DNA from: Prochlorococcus marinus CUG1415
GTDB taxonomy: Bacteria; Cyanobacteriota; Cyanobacteriia; PCC-6307; Cyanobiaceae
Length of the DNA: 64,000 bases
Direction of reading: 5' to 3'
NCBI RefSeq assembly: GCF_017696015.1
Contig: NZ_JAAORL010000001.1
Coordinates: 682,001 to 746,000 of the forward strand
The position numbers and the translations under genes are program-made. The notes below the pieces were generated by a model. It was not told the DNA's origin. It ran no database searches and saw only the letters and a program-made list of their open reading frames with translations. This document shows positions 14,359-23,043 of this stretch, piece by piece (the stretch's first letter is position 1; each line of letters opens with the position of its first letter).

Positions 14359-15582
14359 TTTAGAACTAGTAAGCCATGCAATAAAAATCAAGGCAGTTGA
14401 AGCATATAAACAATATTGAAGACCAAGAGTGGCATTTCTGCCTAGCATAAATAATAAGCCAGATAGTAAGGTCCCTAATAATCTTCCAGCTGCATTAGCC
14501 ATGTAGTAATAACCAACATTTAAACTTACTTTTTCATTATCTGAATAAGCCAAAATTAAGTACGAATGAGTAGAAGAATTCATTGCAAAAATAAAGCCAA
14601 ATATTATTAATCCAATTACAATTACAGGCCCTAATGATTTATCACCGTTTAAAGCTAAAGCAATAAATAATGGGATAACTGTCAAGATAAGTCCCCAAAA
14701 TTGGACGGTTGTTTTTGTTGGGCTAGTTTTTTTTCTCCATATTTTTCTAAGTAATGGAGCTAATACTTGAAAGAATCCGTAGATTATTATCCATCCACCC
14801 AAGAAAAGACCTATTTTTAAATAATCCCATCCAAATGAAATATCTAAAAACACAGGAAGTGCAACTACAAACCAGACATCTCTTGCTCCAAACAAGAAAA
14901 ATCTAGCACTTGAGAGAATATTTATACCTTCAGACTTGGAAAAAAGGTCTTTAAAAACAGGTTTTCTTTTCATTTTCCCTGAATCTTTAGGAAGACACAA
15001 AGTTAAAAAGAATGCGAGACACAGACCTAAACCCATTATTTCAACAGCATTATTAAAGCCTAATATCTTATATAAAAGTCCACCTAAGAAGAACCCAACC
15101 CCCTTTAGCGCATTTTTAGATCCTGTTAAAATTGAAACCCACTTAAATAATTGTTTTTGACTATTTTGATTATTTTCTTCTGAACTTGTAACTATTGATT
15201 TAACTGCACTTTTTGCACTCATTTTATTTAGATCTTTAGCTACCCCGCTGAGCGCTTGAGCCAACATAACGTATGCGACGCTAAAGATTACTGGCCAATT
15301 ATCTTTGACAGGAATCAACATGAAAAGAGCAATAATTTGCAGAATTGTTCCTATCCATAAAGTAAGCCTTAAACCATATCTTGCTCCTATCCAGCCACCA
15401 TAAAGGTTTGTAATTATTCCAAAAAACTCATAGAAAAGAAAAAGTAAAGCAATTTGCAGGGTTGAATAACCTAGTGCATGAAAGTGGCCAACAACTAATA
15501 TTCTTAATGCCCCATCAGTAAGCGTAAATGCCCAATAGTTTGCTGTGACGACACTATATTGTTGAAGACTAGATAATTTCAT
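14326..15582 (-). CDS. arsJ: MFS exporter ArsJ (1-arseno-3-phosphoglycerate efflux)
   Basis: 418 aa with about twelve membrane segments and an N-terminus typical of ArsJ (SVVTANYWAFTLTDGALRILVVGHFHALGYST). It follows the GAPDH gene by 5 bp on the same strand. In the known ArsJ pathway, GAPDH makes 1-arseno-3-phosphoglycerate from glyceraldehyde-3-phosphate and arsenate; ArsJ exports this unstable ester, which breaks down outside and releases arsenate. The pair therefore removes arsenate that enters through the Pst system. The last 11 codons overlap the end of pstS on the other strand. Expression is probably controlled by arsR through the divergent operator at 16643-16680. Confidence 0.85.
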   Translation of the reverse strand: MKLSSLQQYSVVTANYWAFTLTDGALRILVVGHFHALGYSTLQIALLFLFYEFFGIITNLYGGWIGARYGLRLTLWIGTILQIIALFMLIPVKDNWPVIFSVAYVMLAQALSGVAKDLNKMSAKSAVKSIVTSSEENNQNSQKQLFKWVSILTGSKNALKGVGFFLGGLLYKILGFNNAVEIMGLGLCLAFFLTLCLPKDSGKMKRKPVFKDLFSKSEGINILSSARFFLFGARDVWFVVALPVFLDISFGWDYLKIGLFLGGWIIIYGFFQVLAPLLRKIWRKKTSPTKTTVQFWGLILTVIPLFIALALNGDKSLGPVIVIGLIIFGFIFAMNSSTHSYLILAYSDNEKVSLNVGYYYMANAAGRLLGTLLSGLLFMLGRNATLGLQYCLYASTALIFIAWLTSSKLPSYSSNSID

Positions 15583-15587
15583 AAAAA

Positions 15588-16616
15588 CTAAAATTTTTTT
15601 TCTTTTTCAATTACAAAAGAAGTCAAATCTGCAAGTCTGCAACTATATCCCCACTCATTGTCATACCAAGCATAAACCTTTAATAAATTTGAATTCACAA
15701 CCATCGTTGATAGTCCGTCTATTATGCAACTTCTTGAGTCATTTAAGTAATCTGCAGATACTAAAGGTCTCTCCTCATACCCAAGAATTCCTTTTAAGTA
15801 TGTTTCTGATGCTTTTTTAAATGCATTATTTACTTGCTTTTCATTTACTTCATTATTTAATTCAAAAACTGCATCGGTTAAAGAGGCATTTAAAAGAGGA
15901 ACCCTTACTGCATGTCCATTTAATTTTCCTTTTAATTCTGGAAAGATCTCAGCGATAGCTTTAGCAGATCCAGTGGTAGTAGGTATTAAACTTTGCATAC
16001 ATCCTCTTGCTCTCCTCAAATCACTTTTATAAAAATCTACAGGAACTTGAGTGTTCGTGACATCGTGAATAGTTGTAATAGCACCGTGTTTAATTGAAAA
16101 ATTTTCATTAATTACCTTTACTATCGGAGCCAAACAATTTGTAGTGCAGGATGCTGCAGTTAATAATTTATGTTTGGAAGGGTCATAAAGACTTTGATTT
16201 ATGCCATAAACAACATTAAGTGATTCAGCTTCTGCAACAATTCCTTTGACTGGACAAGCTACTATTACTCTTTTCATCCCTAGAGAATTAAAATATGGAT
16301 TTAGTTTGTCTGGCTTTTTATTCTTTCCTGTACATTCCAAAATAATATCTACAGAAGATTTTCCCCAAGGAACATCAAGGTAATTTTTAAAAGATGTGTA
16401 GGTTAATTTCTTTCCATCAATTATTATTTCTTCTTCTTTAACGTTTATATCTTTCCCCCATCTGCCATGGACTGAATCGAATTCGAGTAGATGAGCAGCG
16501 GCATTCGAATCTCCTGCTATCTCATTAATGTGAGTTATTTCTATATCAGCTCTATCCCATAATGCTCTGAAAACTAATCTGCCAATTCTTCCAAAACCAT
16601 TAATTCCAATTTTCAT
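15588..16616 (-). CDS. gap: glyceraldehyde-3-phosphate dehydrogenase, ArsJ-associated
   Basis: 342 aa. The N-terminal Rossmann motif [16 protein letters not shown] is followed by the catalytic SCTTNCLAP with Cys157 and the paired His184 in TTIHDVTNT. The phosphate-binding TTTGSAKA is at about 213-220. The residue after the second strand is in HINEIAG rather than the usual N-D, which may affect NAD/NADP choice. Its place in one operon with arsJ, divergent from arsR, marks it as the arsenate-using isozyme, not the Calvin-cycle enzyme, though it could serve glycolysis as well. Transcription starts in the 116-bp operator region shared with arsR. Confidence 0.9.
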   Translation of the reverse strand: MKIGINGFGRIGRLVFRALWDRADIEITHINEIAGDSNAAAHLLEFDSVHGRWGKDINVKEEEIIIDGKKLTYTSFKNYLDVPWGKSSVDIILECTGKNKKPDKLNPYFNSLGMKRVIVACPVKGIVAEAESLNVVYGINQSLYDPSKHKLLTAASCTTNCLAPIVKVINENFSIKHGAITTIHDVTNTQVPVDFYKSDLRRARGCMQSLIPTTTGSAKAIAEIFPELKGKLNGHAVRVPLLNASLTDAVFELNNEVNEKQVNNAFKKASETYLKGILGYEERPLVSADYLNDSRSCIIDGLSTMVVNSNLLKVYAWYDNEWGYSCRLADLTSFVIEKEKKF

Positions 16617-16642
16617 GAAACATCTTAAACCTGACTAATTAT

Positions 16643-16680
16643 ATATCAAAAATATTTGATATATCAATAACTCTTGATAT
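16643..16680. promoter_or_regulatory. two tandem perfect ArsR boxes between gap and arsR
   Basis: ATATCAA-N6-TTGATAT occurs twice with perfect arms, at 16643-16662 and 16661-16680, repeat distance 18 bp. The first is part of an even longer palindrome with 10-bp arms (16641-16664). Both lie in the divergent promoter region, 27 bp from the gap start and 53 bp from the arsR start, a classical place for an ArsR/SmtB autoregulatory operator. Confidence 0.8.
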
Positions 16681-16732
16681 GTGAAATAATATTTTTTTAG
16701 GTTAATATTAAACAATCAATTATGTATAGGCC

Positions 16733-17050
16733 TTGTTAGAGCAACTTAAAAAGATTAATAGTGAGCAGTTTGTTGGGATAATGGAATCTCTTTCTGATCC
16801 AATTAGAATAAATATTCTTGAATTAATGATGGATGGAGAGATATGTGTTTGCGACATAGTAAAAGTTACAGGATTATCCCAACCGAAAATTTCTTATCAT
16901 ATAAAAATTCTTAAAGATTCAGGTCTCATCAGTGACAGACAAGAAGGAAGATGGGTCTACTACAAATTAAATTTAGAAGTATTATCAGAAATTCAAAATT
17001 GGATGGGTAACTTAATTCAGTCATCCAAAAATAAGAGGAATTGTAAATAA
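16733..17050 (+). CDS. arsR: ArsR-family metalloregulatory repressor
   Basis: 105 aa from a TTG start preceded by TAGG; an internal ATG at codon 17 would remove the first helix. The winged-helix core runs from about 18 to 80, with recognition helix SQPKISYHIKILKDSGLIS and wing RQEGRWVYYKL. GEICVCDIV (36-43) holds Cys38 and Cys40, the As(III)/Sb(III) ligands of classical ArsR (ELCVCDL). A Cys at 104 might be a third ligand. It should repress arsJ-gap and itself until arsenite binds. Matching boxes before pstS and pstC suggest a wider role. It lies 80 bp upstream of pstC on the same strand. Confidence 0.9.
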   Translation: MLEQLKKINSEQFVGIMESLSDPIRINILELMMDGEICVCDIVKVTGLSQPKISYHIKILKDSGLISDRQEGRWVYYKLNLEVLSEIQNWMGNLIQSSKNKRNCK

Positions 17051-17054
17051 TCAA

Positions 17055-17074
17055 ATATCAAAATTTTTTGATTT
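17055..17074. promoter_or_regulatory. single ArsR-type box upstream of pstC
   Basis: ATATCAA-N6-TTGATTT, core ATCAA-N6-TTGAT perfect, lies between the arsR stop (17050) and the pstC ATG (17131). Its right half is followed by a T-rich run. It could control pstCAB independently of read-through from arsR. Confidence 0.55.
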
Positions 17075-17130
17075 TTTTGAAAGTCTTTTTGCTCATTTAG
17101 TAGTAGATTTATAGAGATATTCTTTTTTTA

Positions 17131-18078
17131 ATGGAAGAGAAATTAACTCTTTTCAAGAATCGTAAAAGATTCGGTATCGAAAAAAATATAGATATTATCT
17201 TCAAGAATACTGCTCTAGTCTTGTCTAGTTTCGTAGCAATAATCCTTTTAGGAATTATTTTAGTAGTCTTTTTTCAGTCATTTGAATCCTTTTCAAGGTA
17301 TGGCTTGAAGTTTTTAGTAACCTCTGAATGGAATCCTGTAAAAGATGAATACGGAGCTTTTACCGCAATATATGGCACATTAGTAACCTCATTTCTTTCG
17401 TTATTAATAACTATCCCCTTGGGCGTTGGAACTGCAATATTTATTACCGAAGACTTTGTACCGAAAGTTGTCAGAGAAATAATAGGTTCATTTGTTGAAT
17501 TATTAGCAGCTATTCCATCAGTTGTATTGGGACTTTGGGCAATATTTGTAATGGAACCTTTTTTTAGAGACTTTTTTGTCTTTTTACATAATTTCTTTGG
17601 TTGGATACCTTTATTCAGTACAGAACCCACAGGCAGGAATTCCTTGTTAGCAATATTGATTTTAGTAGTTATGCTTTTGCCAATAGTGACTTCTATAGCT
17701 AGAGATTCTCTTAATCAGGTTCCTAAAAAGTTAAGAAATGCAGCCTATGGAATTGGAGCTAGTAGATGGAAAACAATATTTTCAGTAATTTTGCCGGCAG
17801 CATTATCGGGAATTATGGCAGGGGTTCTATTGGCTTTAGGCAGGGCAATGGGAGAAACAATGGCTGTAACAATGATTATTGGTAATTCCAATGCATTTAG
17901 TTGGTCTCTTTTATCTCCTGGATATACCATTTCCTCCATGCTTGCAAACCAGTTTGGTGAAGCTGATGGAAGTCAGGTTTCATCACTTTTTTATGCAGCT
18001 TTTGTATTGATGATCCTATCTTTAGTTGTTAATATCTTTGCTCAATGGCTAGTTAAGAAATTTAGTCTCAAATATTAG
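17131..18078 (+). CDS. pstC: phosphate ABC transporter permease PstC
   Basis: 315 aa with six membrane segments, the first at about 30-50. The permease EAA-type loop is RNAAYGIGASRWKTIFSVILPAALSGI, followed by GRAMGETMAV, which is characteristic of PstC. It forms the inner-membrane channel with PstA. PstA follows after 6 bp and pstB abuts that, making a pstCAB operon downstream of arsR. Confidence 0.95.
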   Translation: MEEKLTLFKNRKRFGIEKNIDIIFKNTALVLSSFVAIILLGIILVVFFQSFESFSRYGLKFLVTSEWNPVKDEYGAFTAIYGTLVTSFLSLLITIPLGVGTAIFITEDFVPKVVREIIGSFVELLAAIPSVVLGLWAIFVMEPFFRDFFVFLHNFFGWIPLFSTEPTGRNSLLAILILVVMLLPIVTSIARDSLNQVPKKLRNAAYGIGASRWKTIFSVILPAALSGIMAGVLLALGRAMGETMAVTMIIGNSNAFSWSLLSPGYTISSMLANQFGEADGSQVSSLFYAAFVLMILSLVVNIFAQWLVKKFSLKY

Positions 18079-18084
18079 ATAATT

Positions 18085-18978
18085 ATGAATTCACTTTACT
18101 ACCAGAAAAGATTATCAAGAAATATAGGAGATAAATTCTTTACTTCTTTATCAGTAATTTGTGCGTTGATAGCAATACTGCCTTTGATTTTTCTGGTGAC
18201 TTATATTCTTATCAAAGGTGGATCTCAAATCACACCAGAACTATTTACTTTAGAACCAAATCCTCCTGGGGATGATTTAGATGCAGGAGGTATTAATCCT
18301 GCATTAGTAGGGACATTAATAATTACTACCATTGCTTCAATTATTGCCATACCAGTAGGTGTTGGCGGTGGAATATATTTGGCGGAATACTCTAAAGGTG
18401 GTCCTTTTTCAAGATTTATCAGATTTGGGGTAAATGTTTTAGCCGGAGTCCCTTCAATTATTGCAGGTGTATTTATTTATGCCCTAATTGTCTCAACAAA
18501 GATCTTATTTGGAAGTATGTACAGTGGCTTGGCAGGAGGTATGGCTCTTTCAATATTGATGTTGCCTACAGTTATAAAAACTACTGATGAAGGTTTAAAG
18601 TTAGTTCCTAACGAATTAAGATATGCGTCTCTTGGTGTTGGAGCAAGTATGTATACAACCATATTGAAAGTTACATTGCCTTCTGCGTTTAGATCTATTG
18701 CTACTGGCGTTGTACTTGGAATCGCAAGAGCTGCAGGTGAAACAGCACCTTTGATATTTACGGCTTTATTCTCTTACTACTACATAACAGGCTTTGGAGA
18801 CTTGTTTTATGAGATGGGTTCCTTGGCTGTATTGATATACAACTTTGCTCTAGAGCCATATAATGCGCAGAACAAATTAGCCTGGGCAGCTTCCTTTATT
18901 CTTGTTTTGTCGATACTATCAGTAAATATATTTTCAAGAATATTGGCCGCTTTTACTGAGAAAACTAAGAGAATATAA
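18085..18978 (+). CDS. pstA: phosphate ABC transporter permease PstA
   Basis: 297 aa, six membrane segments. The EAA loop is RYASLGVGASMYTTILKVTLPSAFRSI and then GIARAAGETAPLIFTA, the PstA-type version. It pairs with PstC in the membrane. Gap to pstC 6 bp; pstB starts immediately after the stop. Confidence 0.95.
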   Translation: MNSLYYQKRLSRNIGDKFFTSLSVICALIAILPLIFLVTYILIKGGSQITPELFTLEPNPPGDDLDAGGINPALVGTLIITTIASIIAIPVGVGGGIYLAEYSKGGPFSRFIRFGVNVLAGVPSIIAGVFIYALIVSTKILFGSMYSGLAGGMALSILMLPTVIKTTDEGLKLVPNELRYASLGVGASMYTTILKVTLPSAFRSIATGVVLGIARAAGETAPLIFTALFSYYYITGFGDLFYEMGSLAVLIYNFALEPYNAQNKLAWAASFILVLSILSVNIFSRILAAFTEKTKRI

Positions 18979-19788
18979 ATGATTAAAACTAATAAAAAAA
19001 TACCAAAGAATATTATTTTATCTCTTGAGAATGTCTCTATAAGCTATGGAACTTTTGAAGCAGTAAGAAATGTTTTTTGTAACTTTAAAAAAGGAAATAT
19101 AACCTCCCTTATTGGACCTTCAGGTTGTGGTAAATCAACTGTTCTTAGATCTTTAAATAGAATGAACGATCTTATTCCCAATTGTTCTTTAAAAGGAACT
19201 GTTCTCTTTGATGGAACTAATATTTATGACAAAAGAGTAGATCCAGTTGAAGTAAGAAGAAGAATTGGAATGGTTTTTCAACAACCTAATCCTTTCCCGA
19301 AATCTATCTACGAAAATATTGCATTTGGGGCGCGAATTAATGGCTTTACTGGAGATATGGATGAATTAGTGGAAAGTTCACTAAGAAAAGCTGCTTTATG
19401 GGATGAATGTAAGGATAAATTGAATGATAGTGGTTACTCTTTATCTGGTGGACAACAACAAAGATTATGTATTGCTAGAACCATTGCGATTGAGCCTGAA
19501 ATAATTCTAATGGACGAGCCATGTTCTGCATTAGATCCAATTTCTACTCTGAAAATAGAGGAAACGATGCACGAACTTAAAAAGAATTACACAATAATAA
19601 TCGTTACTCATAATATGCAACAGGCATTAAGAGTTAGTGATATGACAGCATTTTTTAATGCAATTGAATATGAAGAGGGTGATGGAGGAAAAGTTGGCTA
19701 TCTTGCAGAATTTAATTCGACAAAGAAAATTTTTAACTCTCCTAAAGAAAAAACAACTCAGGAATACATATCTGGTAAATTTGGTTAA
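18979..19788 (+). CDS. pstB: phosphate ABC transporter ATPase PstB
   Basis: 269 aa. Walker [10 protein letters not shown] at 46-54, Q-loop [12 protein letters not shown] signature LSGGQQQR, Walker B IILMDEP with the PstB-typical CSALDP, and the switch His in VTHNMQQ. It powers phosphate import through PstC/PstA. Last gene of the operon. phoU does not follow, although many bacteria place it here. Confidence 0.95.
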   Translation: MIKTNKKIPKNIILSLENVSISYGTFEAVRNVFCNFKKGNITSLIGPSGCGKSTVLRSLNRMNDLIPNCSLKGTVLFDGTNIYDKRVDPVEVRRRIGMVFQQPNPFPKSIYENIAFGARINGFTGDMDELVESSLRKAALWDECKDKLNDSGYSLSGGQQQRLCIARTIAIEPEIILMDEPCSALDPISTLKIEETMHELKKNYTIIIVTHNMQQALRVSDMTAFFNAIEYEEGDGGKVGYLAEFNSTKKIFNSPKEKTTQEYISGKFG

Positions 19789-19888
19789 TTTTTACTTTTA
19801 AAAGGAAAATCTTTACCTTTAAGACAGTTAAGGGGTAGACAAACAGTATAAATACTTATATAGTTATTTCGAATTAGTGTGTGTATCT

Positions 19889-19978
19889 TTGAAAAACTAT
19901 CCTTTTCTACCCTTTTTGATTTTTGCAGGAGCCCTTATAACCACTGCAACAATAGGCTTGCCTGTATTTACTTCATGA
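19889..19978 (+). CDS. single-pass membrane peptide, 29 aa (TTG start)
   Basis: The frame KNYPFLPFLIFAGALITTAT followed by IGLPVFTS is one clean membrane helix with a basic N-terminus. TTG at 19889 gives the most likely product; an in-frame GTG lies four codons upstream. No ATG exists. It resembles small photosystem or cytochrome subunits in size but is not one I recognise. Confidence 0.4.
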   Translation: MKNYPFLPFLIFAGALITTATIGLPVFTS

Positions 19979-20008
19979 TTCAAAAGTATTTTTATTGAGG
20001 GTAATTTT

Positions 20009-20164
20009 ATGCTTTCAATCATAAATAGAGAATTAATTGGAAGTCCTAATAAAACTTTAATTAGAGTGAATTTATTTGACTTTATGAAAAAAAGAGAGAA
20101 TATGTATCTGTGTGGGAGTGGAAAATCTGTATTAAGACCATTTTTTAAGGTGGTTAATTTCTAA
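20009..20164 (+). CDS. small hypothetical protein, 51 aa
   Basis: MLSIINRELIGSPNKTLIRV, then a basic segment and a C-terminal half with one cysteine (YLCGSGKSVLRPFF). No membrane helix. It lies 10 bp before the next small gene on the same strand. Not recognised. Confidence 0.35.
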   Translation: MLSIINRELIGSPNKTLIRVNLFDFMKKRENMYLCGSGKSVLRPFFKVVNF

Positions 20165-20174
20165 TTTATTTATC

Positions 20175-20321
20175 ATGGATAAAACTAAAGAACAGTTAGA
20201 AAAATTAAGAGAAGTAGCAGAAGCATCTCTTACAAAAACGGATGAACTTCATAAGGTTCTTGCTCAAATTGAAGCTTTAATGTCTAGAGAAGAATCACAA
20301 ACATTATCAAAGAAGAAATAA
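20175..20321 (+). CDS. small coiled-coil protein, 48 aa
   Basis: MDKTKEQLEKLREVAEASLT..., almost entirely helical with heptad-like leucines and a KKK end. It may oligomerise. Good composition for a real gene; orphan. Confidence 0.5.
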   Translation: MDKTKEQLEKLREVAEASLTKTDELHKVLAQIEALMSREESQTLSKKK

Positions 20322-20432
20322 TTTTTTAAAAAATATTTTTTAGTTTTTGTACTAATAATTACACCTTTCCAATTTGATTGTAGTTATTAATTAAATATGC
20401 AGAACCCGTTCCAATGTTTTCTGTTAGGTCTC

Positions 20433-20463
20433 GAGGTCTAACCTTCTTATAGTAAAAGACCTC
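20433..20463 (+). terminator. weak hairpin after the small-gene pair
   Basis: GAGGTCT (20433-20439) pairs perfectly with AGACCTC (20457-20463) across a 17-base loop, followed by CTTTAATTT. The T run is poor. It may end the transcript of 20009-20321 or belong to an unannotated RNA. Confidence 0.3.
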
Positions 20464-20506
20464 TTTAATTTAATTATGTTTATTTGAATTTTTACGCTCT
20501 GCTTAT

Positions 20507-20809
20507 TTAGTTGATGATTTTATAGATTTCTTTCTTACAGACATTTACATCGAAAGATTCAGTATTTACAACCTCTAAGCCTGTCTTTTCCGTAACTTCA
20601 ACTTTTGCATTACATTCGTCTTGTTTAAGAGCCATGTAACTTGGATTTTTATCTTCTATATCTAATTCAATACTAGATTCAGGATCTTCTTTATATTTTT
20701 CCATTACAAGTGTAAGAGCCTCTATCTCAACGGAAAAATTCTCATTTGCTTTTGTCCCAAATGTAATAATAAGAAATGGAAATAAAATCAATGCTATTAA
20801 TTTTTTCAT
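20507..20809 (-). CDS. secreted protein of unknown function, 100 aa
   Basis: The N-terminus MKKLIALILFPFLIITFGTK is a signal peptide, with cleavage likely near TKA-NE. The mature part is acidic, with two cysteines (about 65 and 91) that could form a disulfide in the periplasm. No family recognised. Confidence 0.55.
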   Translation of the reverse strand: MKKLIALILFPFLIITFGTKANENFSVEIEALTLVMEKYKEDPESSIELDIEDKNPSYMALKQDECNAKVEVTEKTGLEVVNTESFDVNVCKKEIYKIIN

Positions 20810-21018
20810 TTCTATAAAATGTGTTTATTTTTTTTATAACGTGGATTGTCTGCTAAAGGAAGGGGCATTAGCTTATTTATTTTTCTAATTATTTATTCTT
20901 AATTTATTAAGAACTGATGAATATTTTCAAATTAATTGAAGAAAATGTTTAACGGGAATTTTAAGTATAAATTGGTATATTTAAATGAAACATTAGTTAA
21001 ATTTAGTTAAATTTTTAA

Positions 21019-21177
21019 TTAGTAATTATATTTTGATGATTTCTTCTTGAGAAACAATGGCCCATTTTTTAAATGACTTCTACAGGGAGGATATGCTCTA
21101 GTTAAATCTCCAAATTCAGGTAGATAAATAATTTTATATTTATAATAAATTATTATCTTTCTCTTCTGTGAATTATT
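21019..21177 (-). pseudogene. open frame without a start codon
   Basis: The minus-strand frame ends at 21019. Its final part, IYLPEFGDLTRAYPPCRSHL followed by KNGPLFLKKK, looks like real protein. Going upstream it stays open into AT-rich sequence but meets a stop before any ATG, GTG or TTG. Either a truncated gene or use of an ATT start. Confidence 0.25.
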
Positions 21178-21208
21178 TTTTTAAGGAAGTTGAATAAATA
21201 AGTTTTAT

Positions 21209-21496
21209 TTAAGATTTGCGAATAAGTCTGTTTGCAAAATAGTTTATCTTTACTTTTTCTGAAATTTTTCTTGAACTACTTTTTACTTTGACTTTATTTT
21301 CATTTAGATTAACTATTTCATCGGATACATTTTTGCCAGTTTCAAAATAATTTTTAATTTTTTCTAATTCTTCTTTATTTAATCTTTTTGCCGCCCCTTT
21401 TGCATTGATTCCAAGTTTCTTGCAGGCTAGTAATATTCTATTATTTTCGACATTAAGATCTTTAGCAATAGTGAAAATTGGAGTGTTTTTAGACAT
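21209..21496 (-). CDS. free-standing IF2_N-domain protein, 95 aa
   Basis: Taken from the internal ATG (MSKNTPIFTIAKDLNVENNR); the upstream ATG at 21523 adds nine residues of doubtful value. Residues 3-50 match the N-terminal helical domain of translation initiation factor IF-2 (I-x-x-L-A-K-D-L-N-V..., A-C-K-K-L-G-I..., L-x-x-E-E-x-x-K-I-K). A basic tail follows. There is no GTPase domain. The domain may bind the ribosome or another RNA-protein complex; function unknown. It lies downstream of the DUF2130 gene on the same strand. Confidence 0.65.
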   Translation of the reverse strand: MSKNTPIFTIAKDLNVENNRILLACKKLGINAKGAAKRLNKEELEKIKNYFETGKNVSDEIVNLNENKVKVKSSSRKISEKVKINYFANRLIRKS

Positions 21497-21592
21497 TATC
21501 TTTATGACTATAGAATTTACCATTAATAATATATTTATAAATTAGTAATTAACTATATTTTTAATTATTATTAATTTCAAATAATTTTTTGA

Positions 21593-22912
21593 TTAGGCAA
21601 CTTCATCTTCAATATTGTTTAAATCATTAAACATTTTTTTCATGGTTGCGTTATTTCTAGTTAATTTCTTTACCGTTAAATCTTGAGATTTGCTGTCAGC
21701 GGATAAAAGGTGTTTTTTTGAGAGAATTAAAGCCTCCTTAGTTTTTTGTAAATGGGTTATTGATTTATCAATTTCTGAAATTGCATCATTAAATCTATCT
21801 TGGGCTAGTGATACATTTTTACCAACTGCATTTTTAAATTGCTCAAGAGTAGTTTCAAAATTTGTTATGTCGTAGTTTTCGCGTTTCATTAAATCTATTT
21901 GTGATTTGTATTTTAAAGTTTCCATAGATGCATTTCTTAGTAGAGAAATAATTGGCAAAAAGAATTGTGGTCTTATGACATACATCTTTGGAAATCTATG
22001 TGAAACATCTACTATACCTGCATTATATAATTCACTATCTGGTTCTAGAAGCGATACTAGTACTGCATACTCACAAGATTTTTGTCTTCTATCTTTATCT
22101 AATTCTTTTAAAAAATCTTCGTTTTTTCTTTTATTAGTTCCATTTAAACTTTCGTTCTTCATCTCAAACATTATGGATACTATTTCAATTTTATTATCAT
22201 CAAATTCCCTGAAAATATAGTCCCCTTTACTGCCTGAAGTGACATCATTATCCTTTTCGAAATATGAGTTTTTAAATGCAGTAGAGCGATTAAGATTGAA
22301 TTGGTTTTCGCAATGGATTTCTAAGGTTTCTCCTACCATCTTTGTAGACAATCTAGATTTCATTTGCCTTAGCTCATTAATAGTCAGGTCCCTTTCACTA
22401 ATTTTGCTTTTAAACTTTTCTTCAATTAATTTTTCATTTATTGATTGTTCAAGCCTAATCTTTTCAATGGTATTTGTTAATGATGAATTTTCTTTTTCTA
22501 AATTAGTAACAGCTTCATTAACTTTATTTTTTAAAGATAATTCTGAAATTAAAGACTGGTTTTTTATTTCATCCTTTAATTTGTTTAATTCATTATTGAG
22601 TGAATTAATTTTATTTGTTGCTTGATTTCTTAAATCATTTAGAGCATTTGTTTTCTTTTCTTCAGCAATATTTAATTTAGATTCAAGAGATTGGACTTCA
22701 TTTTCCTTAATGCGGTTTTGTTCTATTAACTGTATTCTAAGTTCTTTCTTTAAAATTTCCAAAGCTTTTTTATTATCTTCTTCAGCCAATTGAAGCCTTT
22801 CTGTTATTTGTTTATTAAATTCTTCATCTTTAATTTGAAGAAGGATTTCTTCAAAGCTACTCGGATCAATTCGGAAAGTTTTGCCGCATGAGGGGCATTT
22901 AATATCTTTCAT
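21593..22912 (-). CDS. DUF2130 coiled-coil protein
   Basis: 439 aa. It starts with a zinc-finger-like CPSCGKTF (6-13), followed by a long coiled coil (about 25-190). The DUF2130 core follows: KMVGETLEIHCENQFN, YFEKDNDVTSGSKGDYIFRE, EIVSIMFEMKNES, DFLKELDKDRRQKSCEYAVL and VRPQFFLPIISLLRNA. A helical C-terminus closes it. The core has the D-x(n)-E-x-K arrangement of PD-(D/E)xK-type folds (GDYIF..., FEMKN), so a nuclease-like role similar to RmuC has been proposed for such proteins; that is inference. Several long open frames on the opposite strand are shadows of this gene. Confidence 0.8.
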   Translation of the reverse strand: MKDIKCPSCGKTFRIDPSSFEEILLQIKDEEFNKQITERLQLAEEDNKKALEILKKELRIQLIEQNRIKENEVQSLESKLNIAEEKKTNALNDLRNQATNKINSLNNELNKLKDEIKNQSLISELSLKNKVNEAVTNLEKENSSLTNTIEKIRLEQSINEKLIEEKFKSKISERDLTINELRQMKSRLSTKMVGETLEIHCENQFNLNRSTAFKNSYFEKDNDVTSGSKGDYIFREFDDNKIEIVSIMFEMKNESLNGTNKRKNEDFLKELDKDRRQKSCEYAVLVSLLEPDSELYNAGIVDVSHRFPKMYVIRPQFFLPIISLLRNASMETLKYKSQIDLMKRENYDITNFETTLEQFKNAVGKNVSLAQDRFNDAISEIDKSITHLQKTKEALILSKKHLLSADSKSQDLTVKKLTRNNATMKKMFNDLNNIEDEVA

Positions 22913-22972
22913 TTTTTAATTTCAAAATTAATATTAGAAAGGATTTAATATTCGAATTATGTAAAAAGAATA

Positions 22973-22992
22973 TTATTCTTGACTAAGAATAA
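22973..22992 (-). terminator. possible terminator of the 122-aa gene
   Basis: Perfect 8-bp arms TTATTCTT and AAGAATAA around GACT. On the minus strand it lies 51 bp after the stop at 23044 and is followed by a T-rich stretch. Stem is AT-rich, so weak. Confidence 0.3.
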
Positions 22993-23043
22993 ACAATGAT
23001 TCAATGTTATGCATTAAAAAATAAAATAAATAATCGATGGAAT

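Noticed and set aside
21906-22625. 104- and 128-codon frames on the plus strand
   Set aside because: Both are antisense to the DUF2130 gene and mirror its Lys/Glu/Asn-rich coiled coil as Phe/Leu/Ser-rich sequence.
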